A DNA stretch of 64,000 nucleotides from Paraburkholderia caffeinitolerans (GTDB lineage Bacteria; Pseudomonadota; Gammaproteobacteria; Burkholderiales; Burkholderiaceae): contig NZ_CADIKL010000014.1 in NCBI RefSeq assembly GCF_902859945.1, positions 62,001-126,000 on the forward strand, read 5' to 3'. Position 1 is the stretch's first letter, and each line of letters opens with the position of its first letter. Below are positions 8,067-16,074 of the stretch, piece after piece. The position numbers and the translations under genes were made by a program. The notes below the pieces were generated by a model, which saw only the letters and a list, made by a program, of their open reading frames with translations, ran no database searches and had not been told where the DNA came from.

Positions 8067-8891
8067 ATGAACCCCGCCAGCCGCGCTACGCCCGCCCCTT
8101 CCGACGAGCCGCCGGAGTCCGCCGAAAAGCCGGGCGACTCCTACGTGCAGTCGTTCGCGCGCGGGCTCTCCGTGATCCGCGCATTCAATGCCGAGCGCCC
8201 CGAGCAAACGCTCACCGACGTCGCCGCGGCCACCGGCCTCACGCGCGCCGGCGCACGCCGCATCCTGCTCACGCTGCAAACGCTCGGCTATGTGGAGGCC
8301 GAAGGGCGCCTGTTCCGGCTCACGCCGAAGATTCTGGACCTCGGCTTCGCGTATCTGACGTCGATGCCGTTCTGGAATCTGGCCGAACCGGTCATGGAGC
8401 AACTCTCGGCCGAGGTGCACGAAAGCTGCTCGGCCGCCGTGCTCGACCGCACCGAGATCGTTTATGTGCTGCGCGTGCCCACGCACAAGATCATGACGAT
8501 CAACCTCTCGATCGGCAGCCGCCTGCCCGCCTACTGCACGTCCATGGGCCGCGTGCTGCTCTCGGCGCTCGACGAGCCGACGCTCGACGCCACGCTCGGC
8601 GCAATGCCGCTCTACGCGCACACGCCGCGCACCGTCACCGACAAGGACGAGCTCAAGAAGATCATCGCGCAGGTGCGCCAGCAGGGCTGGTCCATCATCG
8701 ACCAGGAGCTGGAGGGCGGACTCATCTCGATCGCCGCGCCGATTCGCAACCGCCAGGGCCGCGTGATCGCCGCCATGAACATCAGCGGCAATGCCCAGCG
8801 CACCTCGGCGAAACAGATGGTCAAGGCCTTTCTCGAACCGCTCCAGCAGGCCGCCCAGCGCGTCTCGGAGATGGTGGCGCTGCGCACCTGA
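8067..8891 (+). CDS. IclR-family transcriptional regulator, PcaR/PobR type
   Basis: A 274-residue IclR-family regulator: N-terminal winged helix-turn-helix at about 28-90 (SFARGLSVIRAF ... LTDVAAATGLTRAGARRILLTLQTLGYVE) and a C-terminal effector domain at about 105-265. The core segment LSIGSRLPAYCTSMGRVLLSAL and WSIIDQELEGGLISIAAPI are the signature of the PcaR/PcaU/PobR branch, which responds to aromatic-pathway intermediates such as beta-ketoadipate or 4-hydroxybenzoate. I used ATG 8067 for family length; an upstream start at 7902 would add 55 residues without family character. A thiolase with an IclR-type operator lies 4.7 kb away, so this is its natural candidate regulator. The exact effector is unknown. 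Confidence 0.85.
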   Translation: MNPASRATPAPSDEPPESAEKPGDSYVQSFARGLSVIRAFNAERPEQTLTDVAAATGLTRAGARRILLTLQTLGYVEAEGRLFRLTPKILDLGFAYLTSMPFWNLAEPVMEQLSAEVHESCSAAVLDRTEIVYVLRVPTHKIMTINLSIGSRLPAYCTSMGRVLLSALDEPTLDATLGAMPLYAHTPRTVTDKDELKKIIAQVRQQGWSIIDQELEGGLISIAAPIRNRQGRVIAAMNISGNAQRTSAKQMVKAFLEPLQQAAQRVSEMVALRT

Positions 8892-8930
8892 GCCCTCTCC
8901 CCCTCTCACCCATGGGGAGAGGGGCTTTCT
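8891..8930 (+). terminator. Terminator after iclR
   Basis: A long G+C stem (AGCCCTCTCCCC with GGGGAGAGGGGCT, one bulged C) begins at the iclR stop and is followed by TTTCTTCC on the plus strand. It may serve phnN from the other side too. Confidence 0.7.
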
Positions 8931-8960
8931 TCCGTATGCAGCCGGCGAACGGTGCGGCGC

Positions 8961-9524
8961 TCAGCCCGCCGCCACCCGCTGCACCGTCTCGACGAAAGCC
9001 AGTCCGGCATCCTCCAGCCGTCCCGAGTTGTCGATGTGCGTGAGCGCCGCGCCCGCCGGCACCTCGAACGGCGCGCGCCGCGCGAGACGCGCTGCGATCT
9101 GCTCAGGCGTCTCCCGTGCGCGCGAGGCAAGCCGCGCGGCCAGCACATGTTGCGCGGCGTTCACGTGCACGACCGTCATGTGCGGATAGCGCGCCAGCGC
9201 CTCGTTCACGTAGGCGCGCGAGCCGTTCAACACCACCGTGCAGCCGAGCGCGAGCCATTGGTCGATCTCCACGCCGATGCCATATCGCAGCGCGTGGCTG
9301 CGCCATTGCAGCGCGAACAGGCCAAGGCGCGAGCGCGCCTCGAATTCGGCGTCGGTGAGCGCGATGTGGTTCTCGCCACCATCCACTTCGCGCGTGATGT
9401 AGCGATGCGCGAACAGCACCCCGCCGGACGCGAGCCGCGCGCGCGCAAAGCCAAGCAGCGAGTCCTTGCCCGCGCCCGAGGGGCCCATCACGTAGATCAG
9501 GCGCGATTTCATGCGAGTGGTCAT
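8961..9524 (-). CDS. phnN: Ribose 1,5-bisphosphate phosphokinase
   Basis: PhnN phosphorylates ribose 1,5-bisphosphate to PRPP, the last step linking C-P lyase products to nucleotide metabolism, in the cytosol. The 187-residue length matches the family (about 185). A P-loop GPSGAGKDS lies at residues 14-22, and the guanylate-kinase-like fold shows in the RYITRE segment. It is the third gene of a minus-strand operon, phnF-DUF1045-phnN, and its ATG overlaps the upstream stop by four bases (ATGA), so translation is coupled. Confidence 0.93.
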   Translation of the reverse strand: MTTRMKSRLIYVMGPSGAGKDSLLGFARARLASGGVLFAHRYITREVDGGENHIALTDAEFEARSRLGLFALQWRSHALRYGIGVEIDQWLALGCTVVLNGSRAYVNEALARYPHMTVVHVNAAQHVLAARLASRARETPEQIAARLARRAPFEVPAGAALTHIDNSGRLEDAGLAFVETVQRVAAG

Positions 9525-10297
9525 GCGCGCCCCCGTGCCTGCATGTGCGCCTGCATCTGTGCCGATCGATCGGCGGGAAAATCGGCGGGAAAATCCACAC
9601 GCCGCCACAACGAGAACGGCTCGCCCGGGTGCGGCTCGACGTAGAGCGCGACGCCCTCCACGGGCAGTGCGCCCGCGTCGCGCATCTGGGCATTCCACGC
9701 GTGCGCGAGCGCGGCGCACACGGCTGTGTCGTCGAGCGAATCGGAAAGCGTCATGTGAAAGCGAAACTCGTCGAACACATACGGGTAGCCCCACGCTTCG
9801 ACATAGGCGCGCTGGCGCGGTGTGAGCGGCGCGTCGAGGCGCTTCGCGAGCTCGTCGGCGGTCTGCGCGGCGCGTAGGTGGCCGAGCGTGCGCAAGGCGT
9901 CGGCGGCAAGCTCGCGCAGCGCCTGCGCGCCGTTCTCGCTAGCGGCCCGCAGCGCGACGAAGCGTCCGAGCATGGCCGCCTCCACCGCGACTTCGAAGCG
10001 CGCGCGCCCCGCTGCCCATGCTTCTGCGGCGGCAACGAGTGTTTGCGGCGTCACGCCCGCCGCGAGCCGGAAAGGCGGTACGAGCGTGCCGTGCCAGCCG
10101 TAGCGGTGCGGCGCGCCGGTGAGCGCAGCGAGCGGCTGCGCGAGCCCGGCCGGTTGCGGCGGCGCTAGCGTCTCGCCACTTTCCGGGTCGCGGCCGAGCC
10201 AGGCACAGCCGGCCCGCCACCACGCCGAGGCGCGCGGCGGCGCGTAATAGAGCGCGAAGCGCGTTGCCTCGCTCCAGTCTTCGTGCGGCGCGCTCAT
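9521..10297 (-). CDS. DUF1045 / phosphonate-locus 2H phosphoesterase-like protein
   Basis: A 258-residue protein of the DUF1045 family (TIGR03223 type), found almost only in phosphonate loci. Two HxT motifs typical of 2H phosphoesterases are visible: HGTL at His69 and HMTL at His181. The sequence begins with the RFALYYAPP segment common in the family. Known 2H enzymes open cyclic phosphodiesters. PhnP, which opens 5-phosphoribosyl 1,2-cyclic phosphate in E. coli, is absent from this locus, so I infer that this protein may take its place. That is not shown by the sequence alone. It overlaps phnF upstream and phnN downstream, each by ATGA. Confidence 0.82.
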   Translation of the reverse strand: MSAPHEDWSEATRFALYYAPPRASAWWRAGCAWLGRDPESGETLAPPQPAGLAQPLAALTGAPHRYGWHGTLVPPFRLAAGVTPQTLVAAAEAWAAGRARFEVAVEAAMLGRFVALRAASENGAQALRELAADALRTLGHLRAAQTADELAKRLDAPLTPRQRAYVEAWGYPYVFDEFRFHMTLSDSLDDTAVCAALAHAWNAQMRDAGALPVEGVALYVEPHPGEPFSLWRRVDFPADFPADRSAQMQAHMQARGRA

Positions 10298-11049
10298 ACG
10301 TCGTGCTCCACCATCAACTGCACGCGGTCCGCCGCGAAATGCGTAATGCCGTACTTGATGGGCACGCCGTCGAGATCGACGTCGACGTTCTCGACCCACA
10401 GCACCGGCTGCTGCCGGTTGATGTTCAGCCGTCGCGCCACTTCGGGCTCGGGCAGCACGCTGCCGATGCGGCTCCACTTGCGCAAATAATCGCTCACGCC
10501 GAATTCGGCGAGCGCCTTCGAGGTGCTGTCCACGCGCGCCATGACCGTGGGCAGATCGGCGAAGCGCGCGGCCGGATACCAGCTGCGCGCATAGGTGAGC
10601 GGCACGCCCTCCGACTCGTGCAGCGTCTCCAGCCGGTACACGAGCGCGCCGGCGCGCATGGAAAGCGCCTTCGCCACGCCCGGATCGGCCTTCACGCGCG
10701 ACGAAGCGAGCAGCTTGCCCACCGCCGAATGCTGATGACGCTGCAGATTCTCGGTGAAGCGCGTGCGCTTGCCGATGGTGTAATCGATTGCGCCGGGCTG
10801 CACGAAGGTGCCGCGCCCCTGCTCCACACTCACGAGGCCGAGCGCGGCGAGCCCCAGCATGGCGCGCCGCACCGTGTGACGGTTCACATCGAAGCGCCGT
10901 GCCAGTTCGCCTTCGCTCGGCAGCCGGCCGTCCTCGCCAAAACCCTTCGCCGCGATCTCGGCCGCGAGGATCTGCTCGATCTGCCGCCACACCGCCACGC
11001 CTGCGCCGCGCTCGAGCGTGCTGTGCGGGGCCTCGTCGTTCGATGTCAT
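10294..11049 (-). CDS. phnF: GntR/HutC-family phosphonate regulator
   Basis: A 251-residue GntR-family repressor of the HutC subfamily: N-terminal winged helix at about 20-85 (LPSEGELARRFDVNRHTVRRAMLGLAALGLV ... GRGTFV) and a C-terminal UTRA ligand-binding domain. It is the first gene of the minus-strand phn operon and divergent from phnG, the typical place for PhnF. The start chosen at 11049 has GGAGGA 11 bases upstream; alternatives further upstream lack family similarity. The 18-bp palindrome at 11163-11180 contains the HutC-type core GTCTAGAC and is the likely operator for both directions. Confidence 0.9.
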   Translation of the reverse strand: MTSNDEAPHSTLERGAGVAVWRQIEQILAAEIAAKGFGEDGRLPSEGELARRFDVNRHTVRRAMLGLAALGLVSVEQGRGTFVQPGAIDYTIGKRTRFTENLQRHQHSAVGKLLASSRVKADPGVAKALSMRAGALVYRLETLHESEGVPLTYARSWYPAARFADLPTVMARVDSTSKALAEFGVSDYLRKWSRIGSVLPEPEVARRLNINRQQPVLWVENVDVDLDGVPIKYGITHFAADRVQLMVEHDV

Positions 11050-11162
11050 GGTGCTGTCATTCCTCCGGGGTTCAATATCGGCTGTAGCTTGCGCATTGTA
11101 GTGTGCACGGCGTGATGGAAATATGAAAACGTTCTTCGTTGCACACACACTAGACATCCGCA

Positions 11163-11180
11163 TAAACGTCTAGACGTTTA
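11163..11180. promoter_or_regulatory. Perfect 18-bp PhnF-type operator
   Basis: TAAACGTCTAGACGTTTA is a perfect palindrome in the divergent phnF/phnG spacer, 51 bases before the phnG start and about 115 before phnF. Its centre GTCTAGAC fits the GT-N-TA-N-AC rule of HutC-subfamily GntR repressors. A further half-site-like CTAGAC lies at 11151-11156. Confidence 0.8.
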
Positions 11181-11230
11181 GATGAGTAGATGCTCCAATG
11201 TACATCTCCGGTCACGACACAGGAACTCCG

Positions 11231-11725
11231 ATGAACGCATCTTCGGTCCCGCGCTCCGCCGCGTCCGATGCGCGCCGCGCCTGGATGGCGGTGCTTGCGC
11301 GCACGCCGCGCGCCGAACTCGAAACGGCGCTCATTGCCGCGCTCGGCGGCGAGAGCATGCCGGCTTTCGAGTGGCTGCGCGCGCCCCAGACGGGGCTCGC
11401 GATGGTGCGCGGGCGCGTCGGCGGCACCGGCAACGCCTTCAATCTCGGCGAAGCCACCGTGACCCGCGCGACGCTGCGTCTGCGCACCCACAACAGCGCC
11501 GACGCCACCGTGGGCGTGGCGTGCCATCTGGGCCGCGACAAGCGCCGCGCCGAACTGGCCGCGCTCGCCGACGCGCTCCTGCAACAGCCCGAGCACCACA
11601 CCCAACTCCACGCACGGTTGATCGAGCCGCTCGCGGCGCGCCTGGCCGCGCAACGCGCGGCACAACACGACGAGACCGCCAGCACGAAGGTCGAGTTCTT
11701 CACGATGGTTCGAGGCGACGCATGA
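11231..11725 (+). CDS. phnG: C-P lyase subunit PhnG
   Basis: PhnG is part of the PhnGHIJ core complex that with PhnI couples methylphosphonate to ATP, releasing adenine. The 164-residue product (E. coli about 150) has the family segments GLAMVRGRVGGTGNAFNLGEATVTRA and the C-terminal TKVEFFTMVRG. Start at 11231 follows AGGAA with five bases of spacing; an upstream ATG would add eleven residues. First gene of phnGHIJKLM. Confidence 0.93.
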   Translation: MNASSVPRSAASDARRAWMAVLARTPRAELETALIAALGGESMPAFEWLRAPQTGLAMVRGRVGGTGNAFNLGEATVTRATLRLRTHNSADATVGVACHLGRDKRRAELAALADALLQQPEHHTQLHARLIEPLAARLAAQRAAQHDETASTKVEFFTMVRGDA

Positions 11726-12375
11726 ACGAACAACGCAACAGCCCCGCCCTGCACGCGGCGCTCGATACGCTCGCGCCAGGCTTCGCCGATCCGGTCCACG
11801 ATACGCAAGCCGTGTTTCGCACGCTGCTCGGCGCGCTCTCGCGCCCGGGCACCCTCGCGACGATCGAGACGCCGCTGCCAGCGGCAGAGCCGGCGAGCGC
11901 CGCCGCGCCCGACACGCCGCGCGCGGGCCTCGCGGTCTTCGCCGCGCTGCTCACGCTCTGCGACTACGCCACGCCCGTATGGCTCGCGCAGCCCGACGCC
12001 GCGCTCGCAGCCGCGCTGCGCTTTCACGCGGACGCCCCGCTTGCGAACACGCCACGCGAGGCCGCTTTCGCCTACGTGCACGACACCGCCGCGCTGCCAC
12101 CGCTCGACGCGTTCGCCTGCGGCACGCCCGAGTCGCCGGAACAGTCGGCCACAGTGTTTGTGCGCGTCGATTCGTTGGCCGATGGCCCATCGATCACGCT
12201 GCGCGGCCCCGGCATCGAGTCGACGCACACCGCCGCGCCCGCCGGCCTGCCCGCGCGCTTCTGGCAAGAACGCGCCGAACTCGCGCCGCTCTTTCCGTGC
12301 GGCATCGACTTCTACTTCGTTTGCGGCGCCCAAATCATGGGCCTGCCGCGCACGACTCGCGTGGAGGTGAGCTGA
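11722..12375 (+). CDS. phnH: C-P lyase subunit PhnH
   Basis: A 217-residue PhnH, a pyridoxal-transferase-fold protein without cofactor that is a structural subunit of the C-P lyase core. Family landmarks are DPVHDTQAVFRTLLGALSRPG at the start, FPCGIDFYFVCGAQIMGLPRTTRVEV at the end and a central domain poor in charged residues. Its ATG overlaps the phnG stop by four bases. The longer open frame upstream is the shadow of phnG. Confidence 0.94.
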   Translation: MNEQRNSPALHAALDTLAPGFADPVHDTQAVFRTLLGALSRPGTLATIETPLPAAEPASAAAPDTPRAGLAVFAALLTLCDYATPVWLAQPDAALAAALRFHADAPLANTPREAAFAYVHDTAALPPLDAFACGTPESPEQSATVFVRVDSLADGPSITLRGPGIESTHTAAPAGLPARFWQERAELAPLFPCGIDFYFVCGAQIMGLPRTTRVEVS

Positions 12376-13499
12376 TGTACGTTGCCGTCAAAGGAGGCGA
12401 GCGCGCGATCGAAGCATCGTGGCGCCTGCTCGATCAAGCCCGCCGGGGCGATACGCGCGTACCCGAACTCTGCGTCGCGCAGATTCGCGAGCAGATGCGC
12501 CTTGCCGTGGCGCGCGTGATGGCCGAAGGCTCGGTCTACGACGAGGAGCTTGCCGCGCTCGCGATCAAGCAGGCCGCCGGCGATCTCGTCGAAGCGATCT
12601 TTCTGCTGCGCGCGTATCGCACGACGCTGCCGCGCTTCGGCTACACGCTGCCCGTGGAAACGGAGCAGATGGCCGTCGAGCGCCGCATCTCCGCCACGTT
12701 CAAGGATGTGCCCGGCGGCCAGCTGCTGGGAGCGACATACGACTATACGCAACGCCTGCTGGATTTCGCGCTGCTCGCGGAAGGCGGCAATGATTCGGAT
12801 ATCGAATTATCATCCCGACCTCACTCGCCACCCAGCGTTCCGAACGAACCGGATTCCATGCCGCGCGTGGTCACGCTACTCGACAAGGAAGGTCTGATCG
12901 AGCAAGAGACGCCGTCGAGCGAAGCCTGCGAACCGGGCGACCTTTCGCGCGAGCCGCTCGCGTTTCCCGCTGATCGCAGCGTGCGTCTGCAAAACCTCGC
13001 GCGCGGCGACGAAGGCTTCTTGCTCGCGATGGGCTACGCCACGCAGCGCGGCTATGCGCATTCGCATCCGTTCGCAGGCGAGATCCGCTTTGGCTCGGTG
13101 GCCGTGGAAATGGTGCTCGACGAACTGGGCGAAGCGGTCGAGATCGGCGAGATCGAATTGACCGAGTGCCAGATGATCAACCAGTTCGCCGGCAGCAAAG
13201 ACGCGCCGCCCGCGTTCACGCAGGGCTACGGCCTCGCATTCGGCCATGCGGAACGCAAGGCGATGGCAATGGCGCTCGTCGACCGCGCGCTGCGCGCCGA
13301 AGAACTCGGCGAAACGCTGGCCTCGCCCACCCAGGACATCGAATTCATGCTCTCGCACAGCGACAACGTGGAAGCCTCGGGCTTCGTGCAGCATCTGAAG
13401 CTGCCGCACTACGTGGATTTCCAGGCCGAGCTCGAACTCGTGCGCCGCTTGCGCGCGCAGCACGAGCGCGGCGGCCTGCCATCCGGGGAGGCCGCATGA
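12375..13499 (+). CDS. phnI: C-P lyase subunit PhnI
   Basis: PhnI, 374 residues (family about 354-375). It catalyses transfer of the phosphonate to ribose 1' of ATP together with PhnG, PhnH and PhnL. The start MYVAVKGGERAIEASW and the middle stretch QNLARGDEGFLLAMGYATQRGYAHSHPFAGEIR, both highly conserved in PhnI, are present. ATG shares one base with the phnH stop. A low-conservation insert at about residues 140-170, rich in Ser and Pro, looks like a linker. Confidence 0.95.
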   Translation: MYVAVKGGERAIEASWRLLDQARRGDTRVPELCVAQIREQMRLAVARVMAEGSVYDEELAALAIKQAAGDLVEAIFLLRAYRTTLPRFGYTLPVETEQMAVERRISATFKDVPGGQLLGATYDYTQRLLDFALLAEGGNDSDIELSSRPHSPPSVPNEPDSMPRVVTLLDKEGLIEQETPSSEACEPGDLSREPLAFPADRSVRLQNLARGDEGFLLAMGYATQRGYAHSHPFAGEIRFGSVAVEMVLDELGEAVEIGEIELTECQMINQFAGSKDAPPAFTQGYGLAFGHAERKAMAMALVDRALRAEELGETLASPTQDIEFMLSHSDNVEASGFVQHLKLPHYVDFQAELELVRRLRAQHERGGLPSGEAA

Positions 13500-14449
13500 A
13501 CGCGCCCGATACCTTCGAAGCCACGCTCGCTTCGCACGAAACCCGCGCCGCCGGCGGCTACAACTTCGCGTATCTCGACGAGCAGACCAAGCGCATGATC
13601 CGCCGCGCGCTGCTCAAGGCGGTGGCCGTGCCCGGCTATCAGGTGCCGTTCGCCTCGCGCGAAATGCCGCTGCCGTATGGCTGGGGCACGGGCGGCATCC
13701 AGGTGACGGCGGCCATCATCGGCGCGAACGACACGCTCAAGGTGATCGACCAGGGCTCCGACGACACCACCAACGCCGTCAACATTCGCCGCTTCTTCGC
13801 GCGCACCACGGGCGTGGCCACCACGCGGCGCACCCGGGACGCGACGATCGTGCAAACGCGTCACCGCATTCCCGAAACGCCGCTCACGGAGAAGCAGATT
13901 CTCGTCTACCAGGTGCCGATGCCAGAGCCGCTGTTCCGGCTCGAACCGCACGTGGCCGAATGCAAGAAGCTGCATGCGCTCGCCGATTACGGGCTCATCA
14001 GCGTGAAGCTTTACGAGGACATCGTGCAGCACGGCAGCATCGCCACGACCTACGATTACCCGGTCACGGTGAATGGGCGCTATCTCACCTCGCCCTCGCC
14101 GATTCCGAAGTTCGACAACCCCAAGCTCCATATGAATCCCGCGCTGCAATTGTTCGGCGCGGGCCGCGAGCGCCGCATCTATGCGATTCCGCCTTATACG
14201 CCGGTGAAAAGCCTCGACTTCGACGATCACCCGTTCGACGTGCAGCGCTGGGACCATGCGTGCGCGCTGTGCGGCTCGCGCGAGAGCTTCCTCGACGAGA
14301 TGATCGTCGACGATGCGGGCAAGCGCATGTTCGTCTGCTCGGATAGCGATTATTGCCACGAACGGCGGGACGCTGAGGAGAACCTGGAAAAATCGCAGGC
14401 AAACGCGCAGGCAACCGCGCAGGCGAAACCACCCGGAGAACACGCATGA
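13496..14449 (+). CDS. phnJ: Alpha-D-ribose 1-methylphosphonate 5-phosphate C-P lyase
   Basis: The radical SAM enzyme that breaks the carbon-phosphorus bond, forming a cyclic ribose phosphate and the alkane (methane from methylphosphonate). It carries the unusual PhnJ iron-sulfur motif C-x2-C-x21-C-x5-C exactly: Cys256, Cys259, Cys281 and Cys287. The last corresponds to the thiyl-radical cysteine of E. coli PhnJ. The central QGSDDTTNAVNIRRFFARTTGV segment is also conserved. Length is 317 residues (E. coli 281), the excess being a low-complexity Gln/Ala tail after residue 300. Four-base overlaps join it to phnI and phnK. Confidence 0.97.
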   Translation: MNAPDTFEATLASHETRAAGGYNFAYLDEQTKRMIRRALLKAVAVPGYQVPFASREMPLPYGWGTGGIQVTAAIIGANDTLKVIDQGSDDTTNAVNIRRFFARTTGVATTRRTRDATIVQTRHRIPETPLTEKQILVYQVPMPEPLFRLEPHVAECKKLHALADYGLISVKLYEDIVQHGSIATTYDYPVTVNGRYLTSPSPIPKFDNPKLHMNPALQLFGAGRERRIYAIPPYTPVKSLDFDDHPFDVQRWDHACALCGSRESFLDEMIVDDAGKRMFVCSDSDYCHERRDAEENLEKSQANAQATAQAKPPGEHA

Positions 14450-15228
14450 CATCAGGTTTCACGCCTCTGCTTCGCGCCCGCCACCTCACGAAGCAATACG
14501 GCGGGCGCAACGGCTGCCGCGACGTGAGCTTCGATCTGTATCCCGGCGAGGTGCTGTGCATCGTCGGCGAATCGGGTTCGGGCAAGACCACGCTGCTCAA
14601 CACGCTCGCGCTGCGCACCGAAGCCGATTCGGGCGCGCTCGAATACGTGAACGCGAACGGCGAATCGCTCGACCTGCTCACGCTTTCCGAGCCGCGCCGG
14701 CGCCTGCTCGCCCGCACCGAATGGGGCTTCGTGCAGCAAAACCCGCGCGACGGGCTGCGCGCCGGCGTCTCGGCGGGCGCCAATATCGGCGAGCCGCTGA
14801 TGGCCGTGGGCGCGCGCCACTACGGGCGCATTCGCCAGACCGCGCAGCAGTGGATGCAGCGCGTCGAACTCGACGCCACGCGCATCGACGAACTACCCGC
14901 CGCGTTCTCGGGCGGCATGCAGCAACGCCTGCAAATCGCGCGCAATCTCGTCACCGGCCCGCGCCTCGTGTTCATGGACGAGCCCACCGCCGGCCTCGAT
15001 GTTTCGGTGCAGGCGCGGCTGCTCGACTTGCTGCGCACGCTCACCACGACGCTGCATCTCTCGGTGCTGATCGTCACGCACGACATCGGCGTCGCGCGGC
15101 TGCTCGCGCACCGCCTGATGGTGATGCAAGGCGGCACCGTAGTCGAAGCCGGCCTGACCGACCAGGTGCTCGACGATCCTCAGCACCCCTACACACAAAC
15201 GCTGGTGGCCTCGGTGCTGCCGGTATAG
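14446..15228 (+). CDS. phnK: Phosphonate C-P lyase ATP-binding protein PhnK
   Basis: A 260-residue ABC-type ATPase that binds the PhnGHIJ core rather than a membrane transporter. Walker A GESGSGKTT is at 41-49, the signature is FSGGMQQRLQIA, and Walker B ends LVFMDEPTAG. The WGFVQQNPRDGLR stretch between them is typical of PhnK. Its ATG overlaps the phnJ stop (ATGA). Confidence 0.95.
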   Translation: MTSGFTPLLRARHLTKQYGGRNGCRDVSFDLYPGEVLCIVGESGSGKTTLLNTLALRTEADSGALEYVNANGESLDLLTLSEPRRRLLARTEWGFVQQNPRDGLRAGVSAGANIGEPLMAVGARHYGRIRQTAQQWMQRVELDATRIDELPAAFSGGMQQRLQIARNLVTGPRLVFMDEPTAGLDVSVQARLLDLLRTLTTTLHLSVLIVTHDIGVARLLAHRLMVMQGGTVVEAGLTDQVLDDPQHPYTQTLVASVLPV

Positions 15229-15236
15229 GACGAGCC

Positions 15237-16004
15237 ATGACTCCGGATCCCTCGATTGCGCGCGCGTTCGGCGAGCGCCCCGCCCTGATGCTGCGCGCAG
15301 AGGACGTGCGCAAGACCTTCACGCTGCATGGCCAGGGCGGCATCGGCATCGAAGCGCTCGCGGGCGTCTCGCTCGACGTGGAGCGCGGCGAATGCGTGGT
15401 GCTGGTCGGGCCTTCGGGCGCGGGCAAGAGCACGTTTCTGCGCTGTCTGTACGGCAACTATCTCGCGAGCGGCGGCTCGATTGCCATCCGCGACGACGCA
15501 GCGCTTGGCCAGCACCTCGAGATCACCGGCGCGGAGCCACACGACGTGCTGCGCCTGCGCCGCAACGTGGTGGGCTACGTGAGCCAGTTCCTGCGCGTGA
15601 TTCCGCGCGTGAGTACGATCGATATCGTGGCCGCGCCGCTCGTTTCGCGCGGCGTGGACGAAGACGAAGCACGCGACCGGGCCGCCGCGCTGCTCGCGCG
15701 CCTGAATGTGCCGCAGCGCCTCTGGCCGCTTGCGCCCGCCACCTTCTCGGGCGGCGAGCAGCAGCGCGTGAACATCGCGCGCGGCCTGATCGCGCAGCAT
15801 CGCGTGCTGTTGCTCGACGAACCCACCGCTTCGCTCGACGCCGAGAACCGCGCCGTGGTCGCAAGCCTGATTGTGGAAGCGCGCGAGCGGGGCGCTGCAA
15901 TCGTCGGCGTCTTTCACGACGAGGACACGCGCGGCCGCGTGGCCACACGCGTGCTGACACTGACCGCCCCGCATGCGAGCGCATCTGTCACTGAAATGGC
16001 CTGA
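15237..16004 (+). CDS. phnL: Phosphonate C-P lyase ATP-binding protein PhnL
   Basis: A 255-residue ABC-type ATPase required for C-P lyase. Walker A GPSGAGKST is at 58-66, signature FSGGEQQRVNIARGL, Walker B VLLLDEPTAS, and the H-loop in GVFHDEDT. The YVSQFLRVIPRVSTIDIVA stretch is typical of PhnL. It lies eight bases after phnK and ends 70 bases before phnM. Confidence 0.94.
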   Translation: MTPDPSIARAFGERPALMLRAEDVRKTFTLHGQGGIGIEALAGVSLDVERGECVVLVGPSGAGKSTFLRCLYGNYLASGGSIAIRDDAALGQHLEITGAEPHDVLRLRRNVVGYVSQFLRVIPRVSTIDIVAAPLVSRGVDEDEARDRAAALLARLNVPQRLWPLAPATFSGGEQQRVNIARGLIAQHRVLLLDEPTASLDAENRAVVASLIVEARERGAAIVGVFHDEDTRGRVATRVLTLTAPHASASVTEMA

Positions 16005-16074
16005 AAGTGCCTTGAAAAGTCGTGGCCTGTCATTTGCGTCAGGCACACTCATGTTTGAATTCCGGAGCCCGACG

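Noticed and set aside
13409..14452. 347-codon minus-strand frame opposite phnJ
   Set aside because: Shadow of phnJ, whose iron-sulfur motif is exact on the plus strand.
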